DNA of 64,000 nt from Myxococcota bacterium (lineage in GTDB: Bacteria; Myxococcota_A; UBA9160; UBA4427), in assembly GCA_041389495.1 (NCBI GenBank), contig JAWKRT010000002.1:1224956-1288955 (forward strand). The letters run 5' to 3'. Below the pieces are notes generated by a model. The model saw only the letters and a list, made by a program, of their open reading frames with translations. It made no database searches and had not been told where the DNA came from. Below, in pieces: positions 25,519-33,462 of the stretch. Numbering within the stretch: position 1 is the stretch's first letter; every line of letters starts with the position of its first letter. The position numbers and the translations under genes are program-made.

Positions 25519-26490
25519 ATGCGCATCCTCTCGGGCATCACGCCGTCGGGCGAGTGCCACATCGGCAACTACTTCGGAGCCATGCGCCAGCACGTCGCGA
25601 TGCAGGCCGGCAACGAAGCCATCTACTTCATGGCCGACTACCACTCGCTGAACGCGGTGCGCGACGCGGCGGCGCGCCGGCGCATGGTCCTCGACGTCGC
25701 GCTCGACTACCTCGCGTGCGGTCTCGACCCCGCGCAGTCGGTCATCTACCGCCAGAGCGACCTTCCCGAGCTCTGCGAGCTCGCCTGGGTGCTGACGACG
25801 ATCACGCCGATGGGGTTGCTCGAGCGCGGCCACGCCTACAAGGACAAGGTCGCGAACGGACAGAGCGCCGATCACGGGCTCTTCGCCTATCCCGTGCTGA
25901 TGGCGGCCGACATCCTCATCTACAACCCCGACGTCGTGCCGGTCGGCCAGGACCAGAAGCAGCACATCGAGATGTGCCGCGACATCGCGCAGCGCTTCAA
26001 CCACACGTACGAGGTCGAGCTGTTCACGCTCCCCGAGCCCCACATCCTCGAGAGCGTCGCCGTCGTGCCCGGGACGGACGGCCGCAAGATGAGCAAGAGC
26101 TACGGCAACACGCTGCGCATGTTCTGGCCCGAGAAGCAGCTCAAGAAGGCCGTGATGGCGATCCAGACGGACTCGACGCCCGTCGAGGCGCCGAAGGACA
26201 CGAGCCAGCCGCTCTTCCAGCTGTGGTCGCTGTTCGGCGACGGCGAAGCGCGGCGCGAGCTGTGGGAGCGGGCGGAGCGCGGCGGGCTCGGTTACGGCGA
26301 CGTGAAGAAGGACCTGCTCGCGCGCATGCTCGACCACTTCGCCGCGATGCGCGCGCGCCGCGACGAGCTCGCGAAGCGCCCGGACGACGTCGAGGACATG
26401 CTCCTCGCCGGGGCGGCTCGCGCGCGGGCGCTCGCGGCTCCGGTCGTCGAGGCGGTGCGCGCGGCCACGGGGATCGGCCCGCGCCGCTGA
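25519..26490 (+). CDS. trpS: Tryptophanyl-tRNA synthetase
   Basis: This 323-residue class Ic synthetase charges tRNA-Trp. It has GITPSGECHIGNYFGA, with HIGN as the first ATP signature (about residues 14-17), MADYHSLN near 37 and KMSKS near 190. The length agrees with compact bacterial TrpS. The start ATG is 5 bases after the aminotransferase stop. All catalytic motifs are intact, and there is no sign of duplication or of a resistant paralogue in the window. Confidence 0.96.
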   Translation: MRILSGITPSGECHIGNYFGAMRQHVAMQAGNEAIYFMADYHSLNAVRDAAARRRMVLDVALDYLACGLDPAQSVIYRQSDLPELCELAWVLTTITPMGLLERGHAYKDKVANGQSADHGLFAYPVLMAADILIYNPDVVPVGQDQKQHIEMCRDIAQRFNHTYEVELFTLPEPHILESVAVVPGTDGRKMSKSYGNTLRMFWPEKQLKKAVMAIQTDSTPVEAPKDTSQPLFQLWSLFGDGEARRELWERAERGGLGYGDVKKDLLARMLDHFAAMRARRDELAKRPDDVEDMLLAGAARARALAAPVVEAVRAATGIGPRR

Positions 26491-26598
26491 CCGTCGCGCG
26501 CTCGCCCGCACCGGCGCTCCATCCTTCCTCGCGCTCAATGCGTCCGCGGCGCGGACCGAAGAGCCCGGAGCCCCCACACCGGCTTCGGGAGATTCCGC

Positions 26599-27765
26599 AT
26601 GCGTCGATGGCTCGCCTGGGCCGCCGGCCTGGGCACCGCCGTGCTCCTCACGGGCGCCCTCGCCTGGAACCGCATCGATCACGCCCCCCGCGCCGCGGCG
26701 CCGGGCGCGCCGCCGAGCGAGCAGCTCGAGCTCGCGCGCGCGGGTGACGTCGCCGCGCAGTTCGCGGTCGCCGCGAGCCAGCTCGGAACGCCGACCGTCG
26801 CGCGCGACGTCCCCCAGTCCCTCTACTGGTTCGGTCAGGCCGCGCAGGCCGGTCACGCGCGCGCCCAGAGCGCGCTCGGGCACATGCTGATGCGCGGTCG
26901 TCTCGTCCGGCTCGAGGCCGGCGAGCGCGAGCGCTGGGTCGAGGTGGACGAGGACGTCCCGGCCTCCAGCGGGCTCGCCGCAGCGCCCTCCGAGGCGATG
27001 GACTGGCTCGCGCGCGCGGCGGAGCAGGGCGAAGTCGACGCGCAGGAGCGGCTCGGTCTCGCGCTCGAGCGCGGGGAGGCGGGCGACGCCGACCCCGCGC
27101 GTGCGAAGCGCTGGTTCCGGCGCGCGGCGCGCGAGGGCTCGGTGGTCGCGCAGCTCGAGCTCGCGCGGCTCTACGACGCGGGAGCCGTCGGCGAGCGCGA
27201 CGCGGCCGAGGCGGCGACGTGGTACCGGCTCGCGGCCGAGGCCGGCAGCGCGCCCGCGCAGGCGCGTCTCGCCGCGCTCTACACCGCGGGCGACGGCGTC
27301 CATCCGCGCTACGACGAGGCGGCGCGCTGGGCGCGCGCCTCGGCCGAGCAGGGCGATCCGGACGGTTGTTATGCCTACGCCGTGCTGCACCTCAAGGGCT
27401 TCGGCGTCGGGCAGGACTTCGGCCGCGCCATGCACTGGTATCGCGAGGCGGCGCGGCGCGGGCACGCGGCGGCGCAGAACATGCTCGGCACGGTCTACTT
27501 CGCGGGCGAGGGCGTCGAGCGCAACCTCGCGGAGGCCGAGCGCTGGTGGCGGATGGCCGCCGAGCAGGGCTACGCCGCCGCGCAGTTCAACCTCGGCGGC
27601 ATGTACTCGCGCGAGCTCAGCGCGACGCTCGGGCGCGACGAGGCGATCGACTGGCTGGCGAAGGCGGCGGAGCAGGGACACCGGCGCGCGGCGGTCGAGC
27701 TCGACGCGCTGCGCGGCGAGCCGGCGGCGGCGGACGACGAAGGCCGCGCGGGCGGCCTCCTCTAG
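26599..27765 (+). CDS. Sel1-repeat protein with N-terminal membrane anchor
   Basis: This 388-residue protein has an N-terminal hydrophobic segment (about 7-22) acting as signal anchor. After it come at least six to seven Sel1-like repeats of about 36 residues, recognised by A-xx-G-xx-A-Q-xx-L-xx-L-Y-xx-G and A-xx-W-xx-xA-A-E-x-G (for example AAEQGYAAAQFNLGGMY and AARRGHAAAQNMLGTVY). Such solenoids bind partner proteins, often in the periplasm or in secretion and stress signalling. A non-repeat insert with acidic residues (about 105-130) interrupts the second repeat. The stop shares CTAG with the stop of the convergent gene. Confidence 0.9.
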   Translation: MRRWLAWAAGLGTAVLLTGALAWNRIDHAPRAAAPGAPPSEQLELARAGDVAAQFAVAASQLGTPTVARDVPQSLYWFGQAAQAGHARAQSALGHMLMRGRLVRLEAGERERWVEVDEDVPASSGLAAAPSEAMDWLARAAEQGEVDAQERLGLALERGEAGDADPARAKRWFRRAAREGSVVAQLELARLYDAGAVGERDAAEAATWYRLAAEAGSAPAQARLAALYTAGDGVHPRYDEAARWARASAEQGDPDGCYAYAVLHLKGFGVGQDFGRAMHWYREAARRGHAAAQNMLGTVYFAGEGVERNLAEAERWWRMAAEQGYAAAQFNLGGMYSRELSATLGRDEAIDWLAKAAEQGHRRAAVELDALRGEPAAADDEGRAGGLL

Positions 27766-28559
27766 CGCCGCCGCTCGGGCGCTCGCTCGCGGCGTCGCGT
27801 CGGCGCGCCACGCGAGCGCACGGGGCGCAGCGCGCGCAGCGCGGCCGCCGCCGTCGCGGCTGCGAGCGTCCCCATGCCGAGCGCGGGGAGCGCCGGCACC
27901 GAGCCGCCGACGTAGCTCCCGCGCAAGAGCCACTGCACGTTCGATTCACCGCCGTTCGCCGTCTGCTGCACGTACGCGGAGATCGCCTGGTAGTCGCCCC
28001 CGGCGTCGAAGACCCACGTCCCGAGGTCGAACGTCGGCGACGTCCCCTCGCTCGGGACGGTCGTCCCGTGCAGGAAGCCGTTCGAGTTGCAGACCCCGGC
28101 CGGGCTCGAGATGCAGTGCGAGATCCCTGTCGTCGTCCAGCCCGCGAGGATTCCCCATGCGACGCTGCCGCCGGGCGCGGTGCTGCCGCCGCCCGTCTGT
28201 CCGGGCGAGGGCGCGTCGGTCCGCGTCGACGTCGCGAACACGAACGAGCCCGGACCGAAGACGCTCGTCGTGTCGACATCGAACGACACGTCCTGCTCGA
28301 TCGACAGCGCGTCGAGCGTGACCGTGCCGCTTCCGGCGTCGTCGACGACGGCGCCGCCCGCGAGCACGCCGGGCGTGATGTCGATGGGGGTGCACAGGCT
28401 CTCGACGAACAGCAGGCGGTCGCCGGCCGTTCCGGCGGGCGGCGTCGCGTCGTAGACCTTGACGGTGGCGCGCGCCGCGGTCGCGGCGAGCAGCGCCGCG
28501 AGCGTGGCGATGCCGAGGGAGCGCGTCGCGCGGGAGCAGCGGCGGGGGCGTCGGGTCAC
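27762..28559 (-). CDS. Secreted protein with VPALP-type C-terminal sorting signal (paralogue)
   Basis: This 265-residue exported protein has a signal peptide (LGIATLAALLAATAARA, mature part TVKVYDATPP) and the same body blocks as the protein at 23206-23922: GTxGD, GSGTVTLD, FGPGSFVF, GGSTAPGGSVAWGILAGWTTTG and TFDLGTWVFDAGGD. The C terminus is YVGGSVPALP, a hydrophobic helix and an unusually long Arg-rich tail (about 25 residues). The start is a GTG with GAGG five bases upstream. Likely processed and anchored or released by an exosortase-like system encoded elsewhere. Function of the body unknown. Its stop overlaps that of the Sel1 gene on the other strand. Confidence 0.8.
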   Translation of the reverse strand: MTRRPRRCSRATRSLGIATLAALLAATAARATVKVYDATPPAGTAGDRLLFVESLCTPIDITPGVLAGGAVVDDAGSGTVTLDALSIEQDVSFDVDTTSVFGPGSFVFATSTRTDAPSPGQTGGGSTAPGGSVAWGILAGWTTTGISHCISSPAGVCNSNGFLHGTTVPSEGTSPTFDLGTWVFDAGGDYQAISAYVQQTANGGESNVQWLLRGSYVGGSVPALPALGMGTLAAATAAAALRALRPVRSRGAPTRRRERAPERRR

Positions 28560-28611
28560 GGGAGCCTCGCGCGCGCGGCCCGAGCCGGGCGACGCGCGGC
28601 GCGACCCTAGC

Positions 28612-31600
28612 TCACACGCCGGTGGCCGATCCGTCGCGCGCGATCTGCTCGAGCCTCTCGCGCACCTCGTGCGCCGACGCGGGCCGAGCGGCGGGATCCT
28701 TCGCCATGAGCGCGAGGATCAGCGCGGCGAGTGCGTCCGGCATGCCGGGGGCGAGCGATCGCGGGTCGGGCGGCGGCGTCTCGCGATGGTGGAGCGTCAC
28801 GTCGCCCTCCTCGAACGGCACCTTGCCCGTCGCGAGCTCGAACAGCGTGACGCCGAGTGCGTACAGGTCGGCGCGGTGGTCGACGTCGCCGCCGACCGCC
28901 TGCTCCGGCGCCATGTAGAAGGGCGTGCCGCCGATGATCGTCGAGCCCTTGCGCACCTCCTCGACCATCTTCGCGAGCCCGAAGTCCATGATCGAGACGC
29001 GCTTGTCGGTCGTGAGGAAGAGGTTCGCGGTCTTGATGTCGCGGTGGACGACGCCGTTGTCGTGCGCGTAGGCGAGCCCCGCAGCCACCTGGATGCCGAG
29101 CTTCGCGACGTCGCGCGGGCCGATGCGCCCCTTCTTCCGCAGCACCGCGTTGAGCGGGTGGCCCTTCAGCAGCTCCATCGTGATGAAGAAGACGTTGTCC
29201 TCCTGGTCGACGTCGTAGACCGTCACGATGTTGCGATGGTTGAGCCGCGCGACGGCCTGGGCCTCCCGCAGGAAGTACTGCACGGCCTTCGGGTGCTCGC
29301 GCAGGCTCTTCGGCATGCGCTTCAGCGCGACCTCGCGATCGAGGCGCTTGTCGTGCGCGCGGTACACGACGCCCATGCCGCCGCGTCCGATCTCCTCGCG
29401 GATCTCGTAGCGGCTCTCGCCGAGCAGCGGCGCGGTGGTCTGGAGGTTCCCGCCGGTCGCGGCGCGTCCCGACGTCTCGCGCTCCGCGCTGCGGCGCTTG
29501 CGCAGCGTCTCGATCCGCGTCGCGAGGTTGGGGTACGTCGGCTCGCGCAGCCGCAGCGCTTCGAGCACGGCGATCGACCGCTCGAGGTCGCCGGCGTCGT
29601 CGTAGAGCTCGGCGAGGTGGAACTGCGCGTCGGCGCGCGCGTCGGCGCCGGTGGCGGCGAGGTACTCCTCGAGGCGCTGCGCGGCGAGGTCGGCGTGCCC
29701 CTCCTGCTCGAGGACGGCGGCGAGCTGGAGGGCCGCCTCCGCATAGCGTTCGTCCTCGGGCAGCACCTGCTGCAGGAGGCGGATGGCGCGCCGCCGCTCG
29801 GTCCGCTCGAGCGCGACCTGCGACGCCTCGAACACGCGACCCGCGCGCTCGAGCGCGTCGATCCACTGCGTCACGGCGTTGGCGTCGCGGTAGCACTCGA
29901 CCGCGGAGTCGAAGTCGCGCGCGCGCTCGAACGCGGAGCCCGCCTCGACGAGGGCGCCCGCGCGCCGGTGCATCTCGGCCGCGCGCACCGCGTCGCCGGC
30001 GCGCTCGAAGAGCGGTGCGGCGCGTCGCGCGTCGCCCGACGCGGCCCACAGCTCGGCGGCCTCGCTCCAGGCTTCGGCCTGCTCGAAGTGCTCGGCGGCC
30101 TGCGCGGCGCGCCCGGCATCGCGGTGCATGCGGGCGAGCAGCGCGTGGCCCTGGGCGGCCTGTCCCTCGCGCTCGAGCGCGCGCGCGGCCGCGGCGATGT
30201 CGCCGTGGAGATACAGGTCGACGGCGGGCGGACAGCCCTTGAAGACGACGTCCGCGCTCCCGGCGAGGTCGATCGCGATCGACTTCGGCGCGTACGAGTC
30301 GACCTCCACCTCGAGCACGGCGACGCGGTCGCCGCTCCCGATGGCGACGGCGTGCCGGCCGCGCGGGAGGCCGAGGCGCACAGGACCGCCGCGCGCATAG
30401 CGAAGCGTGCCGGGCGCGCCGAGCGCGACGACGCCCGCGTCCTTCGCCGGCCGCTTGTCCCACAGCACGGCGATGTCGACGGGGCACTCGTTGGGCCGCA
30501 GGTCGAGCTCGAGGCGCGCGCTCTTGCCGCGCGCGACCGCGGCCTGCCGATCCTCGGCGAGCTCGGCGAGCACCTCCTCGCTCTCGGCGGCCTGCAGCAG
30601 GCCCTCCACCGTCACCCAGTAGCGGCCGGGGCGGAGGCCGCGGAAGCGCGTCTCGCGGCTCACCAGCGTGTGGACCGTGTGCGACGAGGGCCCGCCCGCG
30701 AGCACGTCGGCGCTCGCGCTCCGGCGCGCCGCCTTGCGCTTCGGCGCGCGCGTCGCGATGCGCACGGTGAACGTGCCGCGGAGCTCGGCGGGGTACTCGA
30801 TCGCGACGGCGAGGTCGCCGCGGCCGCGCAGCGCGCGACCGGCGGCGAGCAGCACGACGAGCGCCGCGAGCGCGGCCCACGCGGCCTGCTGGCTGTGCGG
30901 GCGCTCGAGCCGCACGCGCGCGGCGCGGAGCGTCGCGCGCGCGTCGGGCGGGAGGTGCGCGAGCAGGGTCGACGCGAGCTCGTCCGCGCGGCGGTGGAGC
31001 TGCGTGGGAACCGTCGCGAGCCGGAGCGCGACGGCGCGGTCGGGCGCCGCGGCGATCGCGGGCGCCCGCTCGTGGCGCGCGCGGTCGAGGAGCCGCGCGA
31101 TGTGTGCGTCGTGCGGCGCGTTGCGCTGTGCGATCTCGAGCGCGACCACCGCGTCGTCGGCGCGGCGCTCGAGCAGCGCCAGCTCGCCGAGGTCCCGGTG
31201 CGATGCCGCGAGCTGCTCGGGCATGCCGCCCGCGGCCTCGATCGACGCGAGGAGCGCGTTGCGCGCGGGCTCGGATTCGCCGCTGCGGACGAGCGAACGC
31301 GCGAGCCCGCGCCAGGCCTGCGGCTCGCCGCGACCGAGCGCGATCGCGCGTTCGAACTCGGATCGCGCGCGCTCCGCGTCGCCGAGCGCGTCGAGCGCGA
31401 GTGCGGCGCGCAGACGCAGGTGTCCCTCGAGGTTCGGCGGGAGCCAGGCGTTCGGCGCGTCGAGCCCGCGCGATCGCGCGTGCGCGGCGGCGAGCCGCTC
31501 GGCGCGGGCCTCGCCGTCGACGAGCGGCGACGGCGCTTCGACCCTTCGCCGCGTGCTCGCCCACGTCGCGAGCGAGTCGAGCTCGCCGTCGTTAGGCGCG

Positions 31601-31815
31601 TCGGACGCGACGCCCGCGTCCGTCGCACTCGGCGCGACGCGCTCGGCGGCGGCTTCGAGCGACGGGGCCGGCGACGCGATCGATGCGGGCGATTCCGGCG
31701 AGGCGGGAGGAGCGGGCTCGGCCGCAGCGCCGAGCGCGACGGCGGCGAGCATCGCCGCGCACGAGAGTGCGTTCGTCACGCGCGGCGGTCGGAGATCGAG
31801 CGGGAGGATGGGCAT
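28612..31815 (-). CDS. Membrane Ser/Thr protein kinase with TPR regions and C-terminal kinase domain
   Basis: The 1067-residue product starts with a hydrophobic export segment (about 16-32), followed by a TPR-like helical region (to about 295) and a single transmembrane helix at about 300-322 (WAALAALVVLLAAG). A PEGA-like/beta region and more TPR units (about 490-760) come next, and a complete Hanks-type kinase domain (about 800-1055) ends the chain. Kinase motifs: IGRGGMGVVY, ALKRM (Lys), HRDIKTANL, DFGLAK and APEQ, so it should be active. Most bacterial kinases of this class have the kinase first and the sensor outside, whereas here the order is reversed. The TPR part before the helix would be periplasmic and may sense envelope state. 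It is a single-gene unit. Confidence 0.92.
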   Translation of the reverse strand: MPILPLDLRPPRVTNALSCAAMLAAVALGAAAEPAPPASPESPASIASPAPSLEAAAERVAPSATDAGVASDAPNDGELDSLATWASTRRRVEAPSPLVDGEARAERLAAAHARSRGLDAPNAWLPPNLEGHLRLRAALALDALGDAERARSEFERAIALGRGEPQAWRGLARSLVRSGESEPARNALLASIEAAGGMPEQLAASHRDLGELALLERRADDAVVALEIAQRNAPHDAHIARLLDRARHERAPAIAAAPDRAVALRLATVPTQLHRRADELASTLLAHLPPDARATLRAARVRLERPHSQQAAWAALAALVVLLAAGRALRGRGDLAVAIEYPAELRGTFTVRIATRAPKRKAARRSASADVLAGGPSSHTVHTLVSRETRFRGLRPGRYWVTVEGLLQAAESEEVLAELAEDRQAAVARGKSARLELDLRPNECPVDIAVLWDKRPAKDAGVVALGAPGTLRYARGGPVRLGLPRGRHAVAIGSGDRVAVLEVEVDSYAPKSIAIDLAGSADVVFKGCPPAVDLYLHGDIAAAARALEREGQAAQGHALLARMHRDAGRAAQAAEHFEQAEAWSEAAELWAASGDARRAAPLFERAGDAVRAAEMHRRAGALVEAGSAFERARDFDSAVECYRDANAVTQWIDALERAGRVFEASQVALERTERRRAIRLLQQVLPEDERYAEAALQLAAVLEQEGHADLAAQRLEEYLAATGADARADAQFHLAELYDDAGDLERSIAVLEALRLREPTYPNLATRIETLRKRRSAERETSGRAATGGNLQTTAPLLGESRYEIREEIGRGGMGVVYRAHDKRLDREVALKRMPKSLREHPKAVQYFLREAQAVARLNHRNIVTVYDVDQEDNVFFITMELLKGHPLNAVLRKKGRIGPRDVAKLGIQVAAGLAYAHDNGVVHRDIKTANLFLTTDKRVSIMDFGLAKMVEEVRKGSTIIGGTPFYMAPEQAVGGDVDHRADLYALGVTLFELATGKVPFEEGDVTLHHRETPPPDPRSLAPGMPDALAALILALMAKDPAARPASAHEVRERLEQIARDGSATGV

Positions 31816-31883
31816 TGCTGGCGGCGCTCATCGGCCCGTCGCAGCGCGGCATTGAGCGCGCGAATCGCGCGGAAGTACTCGAT

Positions 31884-32669
31884 TTATCGATGAGAATCGG
31901 CGTCCGGGCGGCCCCGCGGGCGGTCTTCTGGACGCTCGGGCGGGAGGGCCGGCGCGCGGGTCGCGAGCTGGCGGAGCCGCTCGCCCGCGACCATGGCCAT
32001 CGCCGCCTGCAGGTTGTAGGAGGGCACGAAGCCGCCCATCGGGAGTCGCACGACGAGGTCGCAGCGCGCGAGCAGCCCGGGCGGGATGCCGTCGCGCTCG
32101 CCGCCGACCGCGAAGAGCGAAGGGCGCGCGAGGTCGGCATCCCAGGGCGCGACGGTGCCCGAGTCCTCGATCCCGACGATCTGCAGGCCCGCCGCGCGCG
32201 CCGCGTCGATCGCCGCCTCCGCGCCGGTGTAGATCACGGGCATGTAGCGGTCGGCCCGCATCGCGGTGCGCCGCACGGCGCGCCGCTGCTCGTGATCGAA
32301 GGCGGCGGCGACGACGACCGCATCGGCACCCGAGACCTCGGCGGTGCGGATCACGAACCCGGCGTTCCCCGGATACGCCGTGTCGACGAGCAGCCAGACG
32401 GCGCGCGCCCGGGCCGCGACCTCCTCGAGGGAACGGCGCGGATCGGGGCCGACGAGCGCGAGCAGCTCGGGCTCGAGACGCGCCTGGCAGAGGCGTGTGA
32501 GCTGGTTCTGGCTGATCACCCGGCACTCGATGCCGCGCGCCTCGGCGAGCGCGAGCGCCGCGACCGCGTCGGCGGACAGCGGCCCGGACCGGTGCAGCAC
32601 GAGTCGCACCGGCGCGCCCGACGCGAGTGCGTCCGCGAGCGCGGCGGCGTCGTGGAGCTGGCGGCGCAC
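31884..32669 (-). CDS. SpoU/TrmH family RNA 2'-O-methyltransferase
   Basis: This 261-residue SPOUT-class methyltransferase has the three knot motifs: YPGNAGFVIRTAE (about residue 99), VGGERDGIP (about 190) and LPMGGFVPSYNLQAAMAM (about 210). An N-terminal substrate-binding part of about 90 residues precedes them. It methylates a ribose 2'-OH in tRNA or rRNA. The motif-3 Tyr in place of the more usual Leu after Ser is a small variation. GTG start. TGAGGA provides both the stop of the upstream methyltransferase gene and a Shine-Dalgarno sequence 8 bases before the GTG, so both are coupled. The neighbouring genes suggest tRNA as the target, but rRNA is not excluded. Confidence 0.9.
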   Translation of the reverse strand: MRRQLHDAAALADALASGAPVRLVLHRSGPLSADAVAALALAEARGIECRVISQNQLTRLCQARLEPELLALVGPDPRRSLEEVAARARAVWLLVDTAYPGNAGFVIRTAEVSGADAVVVAAAFDHEQRRAVRRTAMRADRYMPVIYTGAEAAIDAARAAGLQIVGIEDSGTVAPWDADLARPSLFAVGGERDGIPPGLLARCDLVVRLPMGGFVPSYNLQAAMAMVAGERLRQLATRAPALPPERPEDRPRGRPDADSHR

Positions 32670-32681
32670 GGCGGGACGTCC

Positions 32682-33443
32682 TCAGTGCGCGTCGCGCGGG
32701 GCGCGCGCGAGCACGACGTGTCGGTTGAGGTCGCCCTCGCGTCCGTCGGAGGCGAAGTCGAGGACGCGCGCGAACGCGGTCGACTCGAGCGGTGCGAGCG
32801 CGTTCGCGACCTCTTCGTCGCTCCACGCGTGGCAGTACCGGACGGCGCCCGCGTCGCCCCACGCGAGCAGGGCGTCGCCGCGCTCGAGCGCGGCGGGCGC
32901 GACGGACGGCGCCGCTCCCCAGTCGACGGTGCGGCGCGCGAACCGCTCGGCGCGGTCGAAGCGGAAGAAGGAGAGCGCGAGCAGCCCGCCCGGAGCGACG
33001 AAGCGCGCGAGCTCGCCGACCTTGCCCGCGCGCGCCGCGCCGTCCGGGACGTGATGGAGGAAGCCGAACGCGGCCACGAGGTCGAACGCGACGCGTCCGC
33101 ACACGCGCGCGGGCAGTGGGGCGAGCACGGCGTCGCGGCGCTCGAACACTCCCGTCGGCTCGGCCTCGCGCGCGCGCGCGACCAGGGCGGCGCAGGCGTC
33201 GATGCCCGCATAACGAAGCTCGCGGTGTCCGCGAGCGCGCAGGAAGCGCGCGAGGCGCGCGTTCCCGCAGCCGACGTCGAGCACGTGGAGCGGCCGCGAC
33301 GGGTCGACGCGGGCGGCGAGCGCCGTCGCGAGCCGCTCCCACCCGGGCCACGGGTGGTCGCGCGTCGCGTCGAAGTCGTCGGCGATCGCGTCGTAGAAGT
33401 CGCGTACGAGGTCGACGAGGGCGCGCTGCGTGGCCGCGTCCAC
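32682..33443 (-). CDS. Trm9/ALKBH8-like class I SAM methyltransferase
   Basis: With the GTG at 33441-33443 the product has 253 residues. The opening FYDAIADDFDATRDHPWP (from Phe16) closely follows the YNEIAPHF-xx-TR-xx-PWP start of eukaryotic Trm9, the enzyme that methylates 5-carboxymethyluridine in tRNA to mcm5U. SAM motif I is LDVGCGNARL (about 55-64), post-I GIDACAALV, and FGFLHHVP matches the Trm9 VVHHW region. VRYCHAWSDEEV near 212 matches the Trm9 YYHLY-x-x-GEL block. It is divergent from an Elp3 gene only 19 bases away, the enzyme that makes the Trm9 substrate in eukaryotes. A longer start (up to 33515) would overlap Elp3. General methyltransferase nature is certain, Trm9 function is a strong inference. 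Confidence 0.85.
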   Translation of the reverse strand: MDAATQRALVDLVRDFYDAIADDFDATRDHPWPGWERLATALAARVDPSRPLHVLDVGCGNARLARFLRARGHRELRYAGIDACAALVARAREAEPTGVFERRDAVLAPLPARVCGRVAFDLVAAFGFLHHVPDGAARAGKVGELARFVAPGGLLALSFFRFDRAERFARRTVDWGAAPSVAPAALERGDALLAWGDAGAVRYCHAWSDEEVANALAPLESTAFARVLDFASDGREGDLNRHVVLARAPRDAH

Positions 33444-33449
33444 GCCGGC

Positions 33450-33455
33450 TACCCT
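33450..33455 (+). promoter_or_regulatory. -10 element of a leaderless transcript (Elp3 gene)
   Basis: TACCCT lies 7 bases before the ATG at 33463, with no Shine-Dalgarno sequence. The 19-base gap to the divergent methyltransferase GTG means that both promoters overlap each other or the coding sequences. Confidence 0.4.
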
Positions 33456-33462
33456 GCGCCCG

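Noticed and set aside
28459..31893. 1144-codon open frame on the plus strand
   Set aside because: It is the complement of the kinase gene, whose domains are unmistakable.
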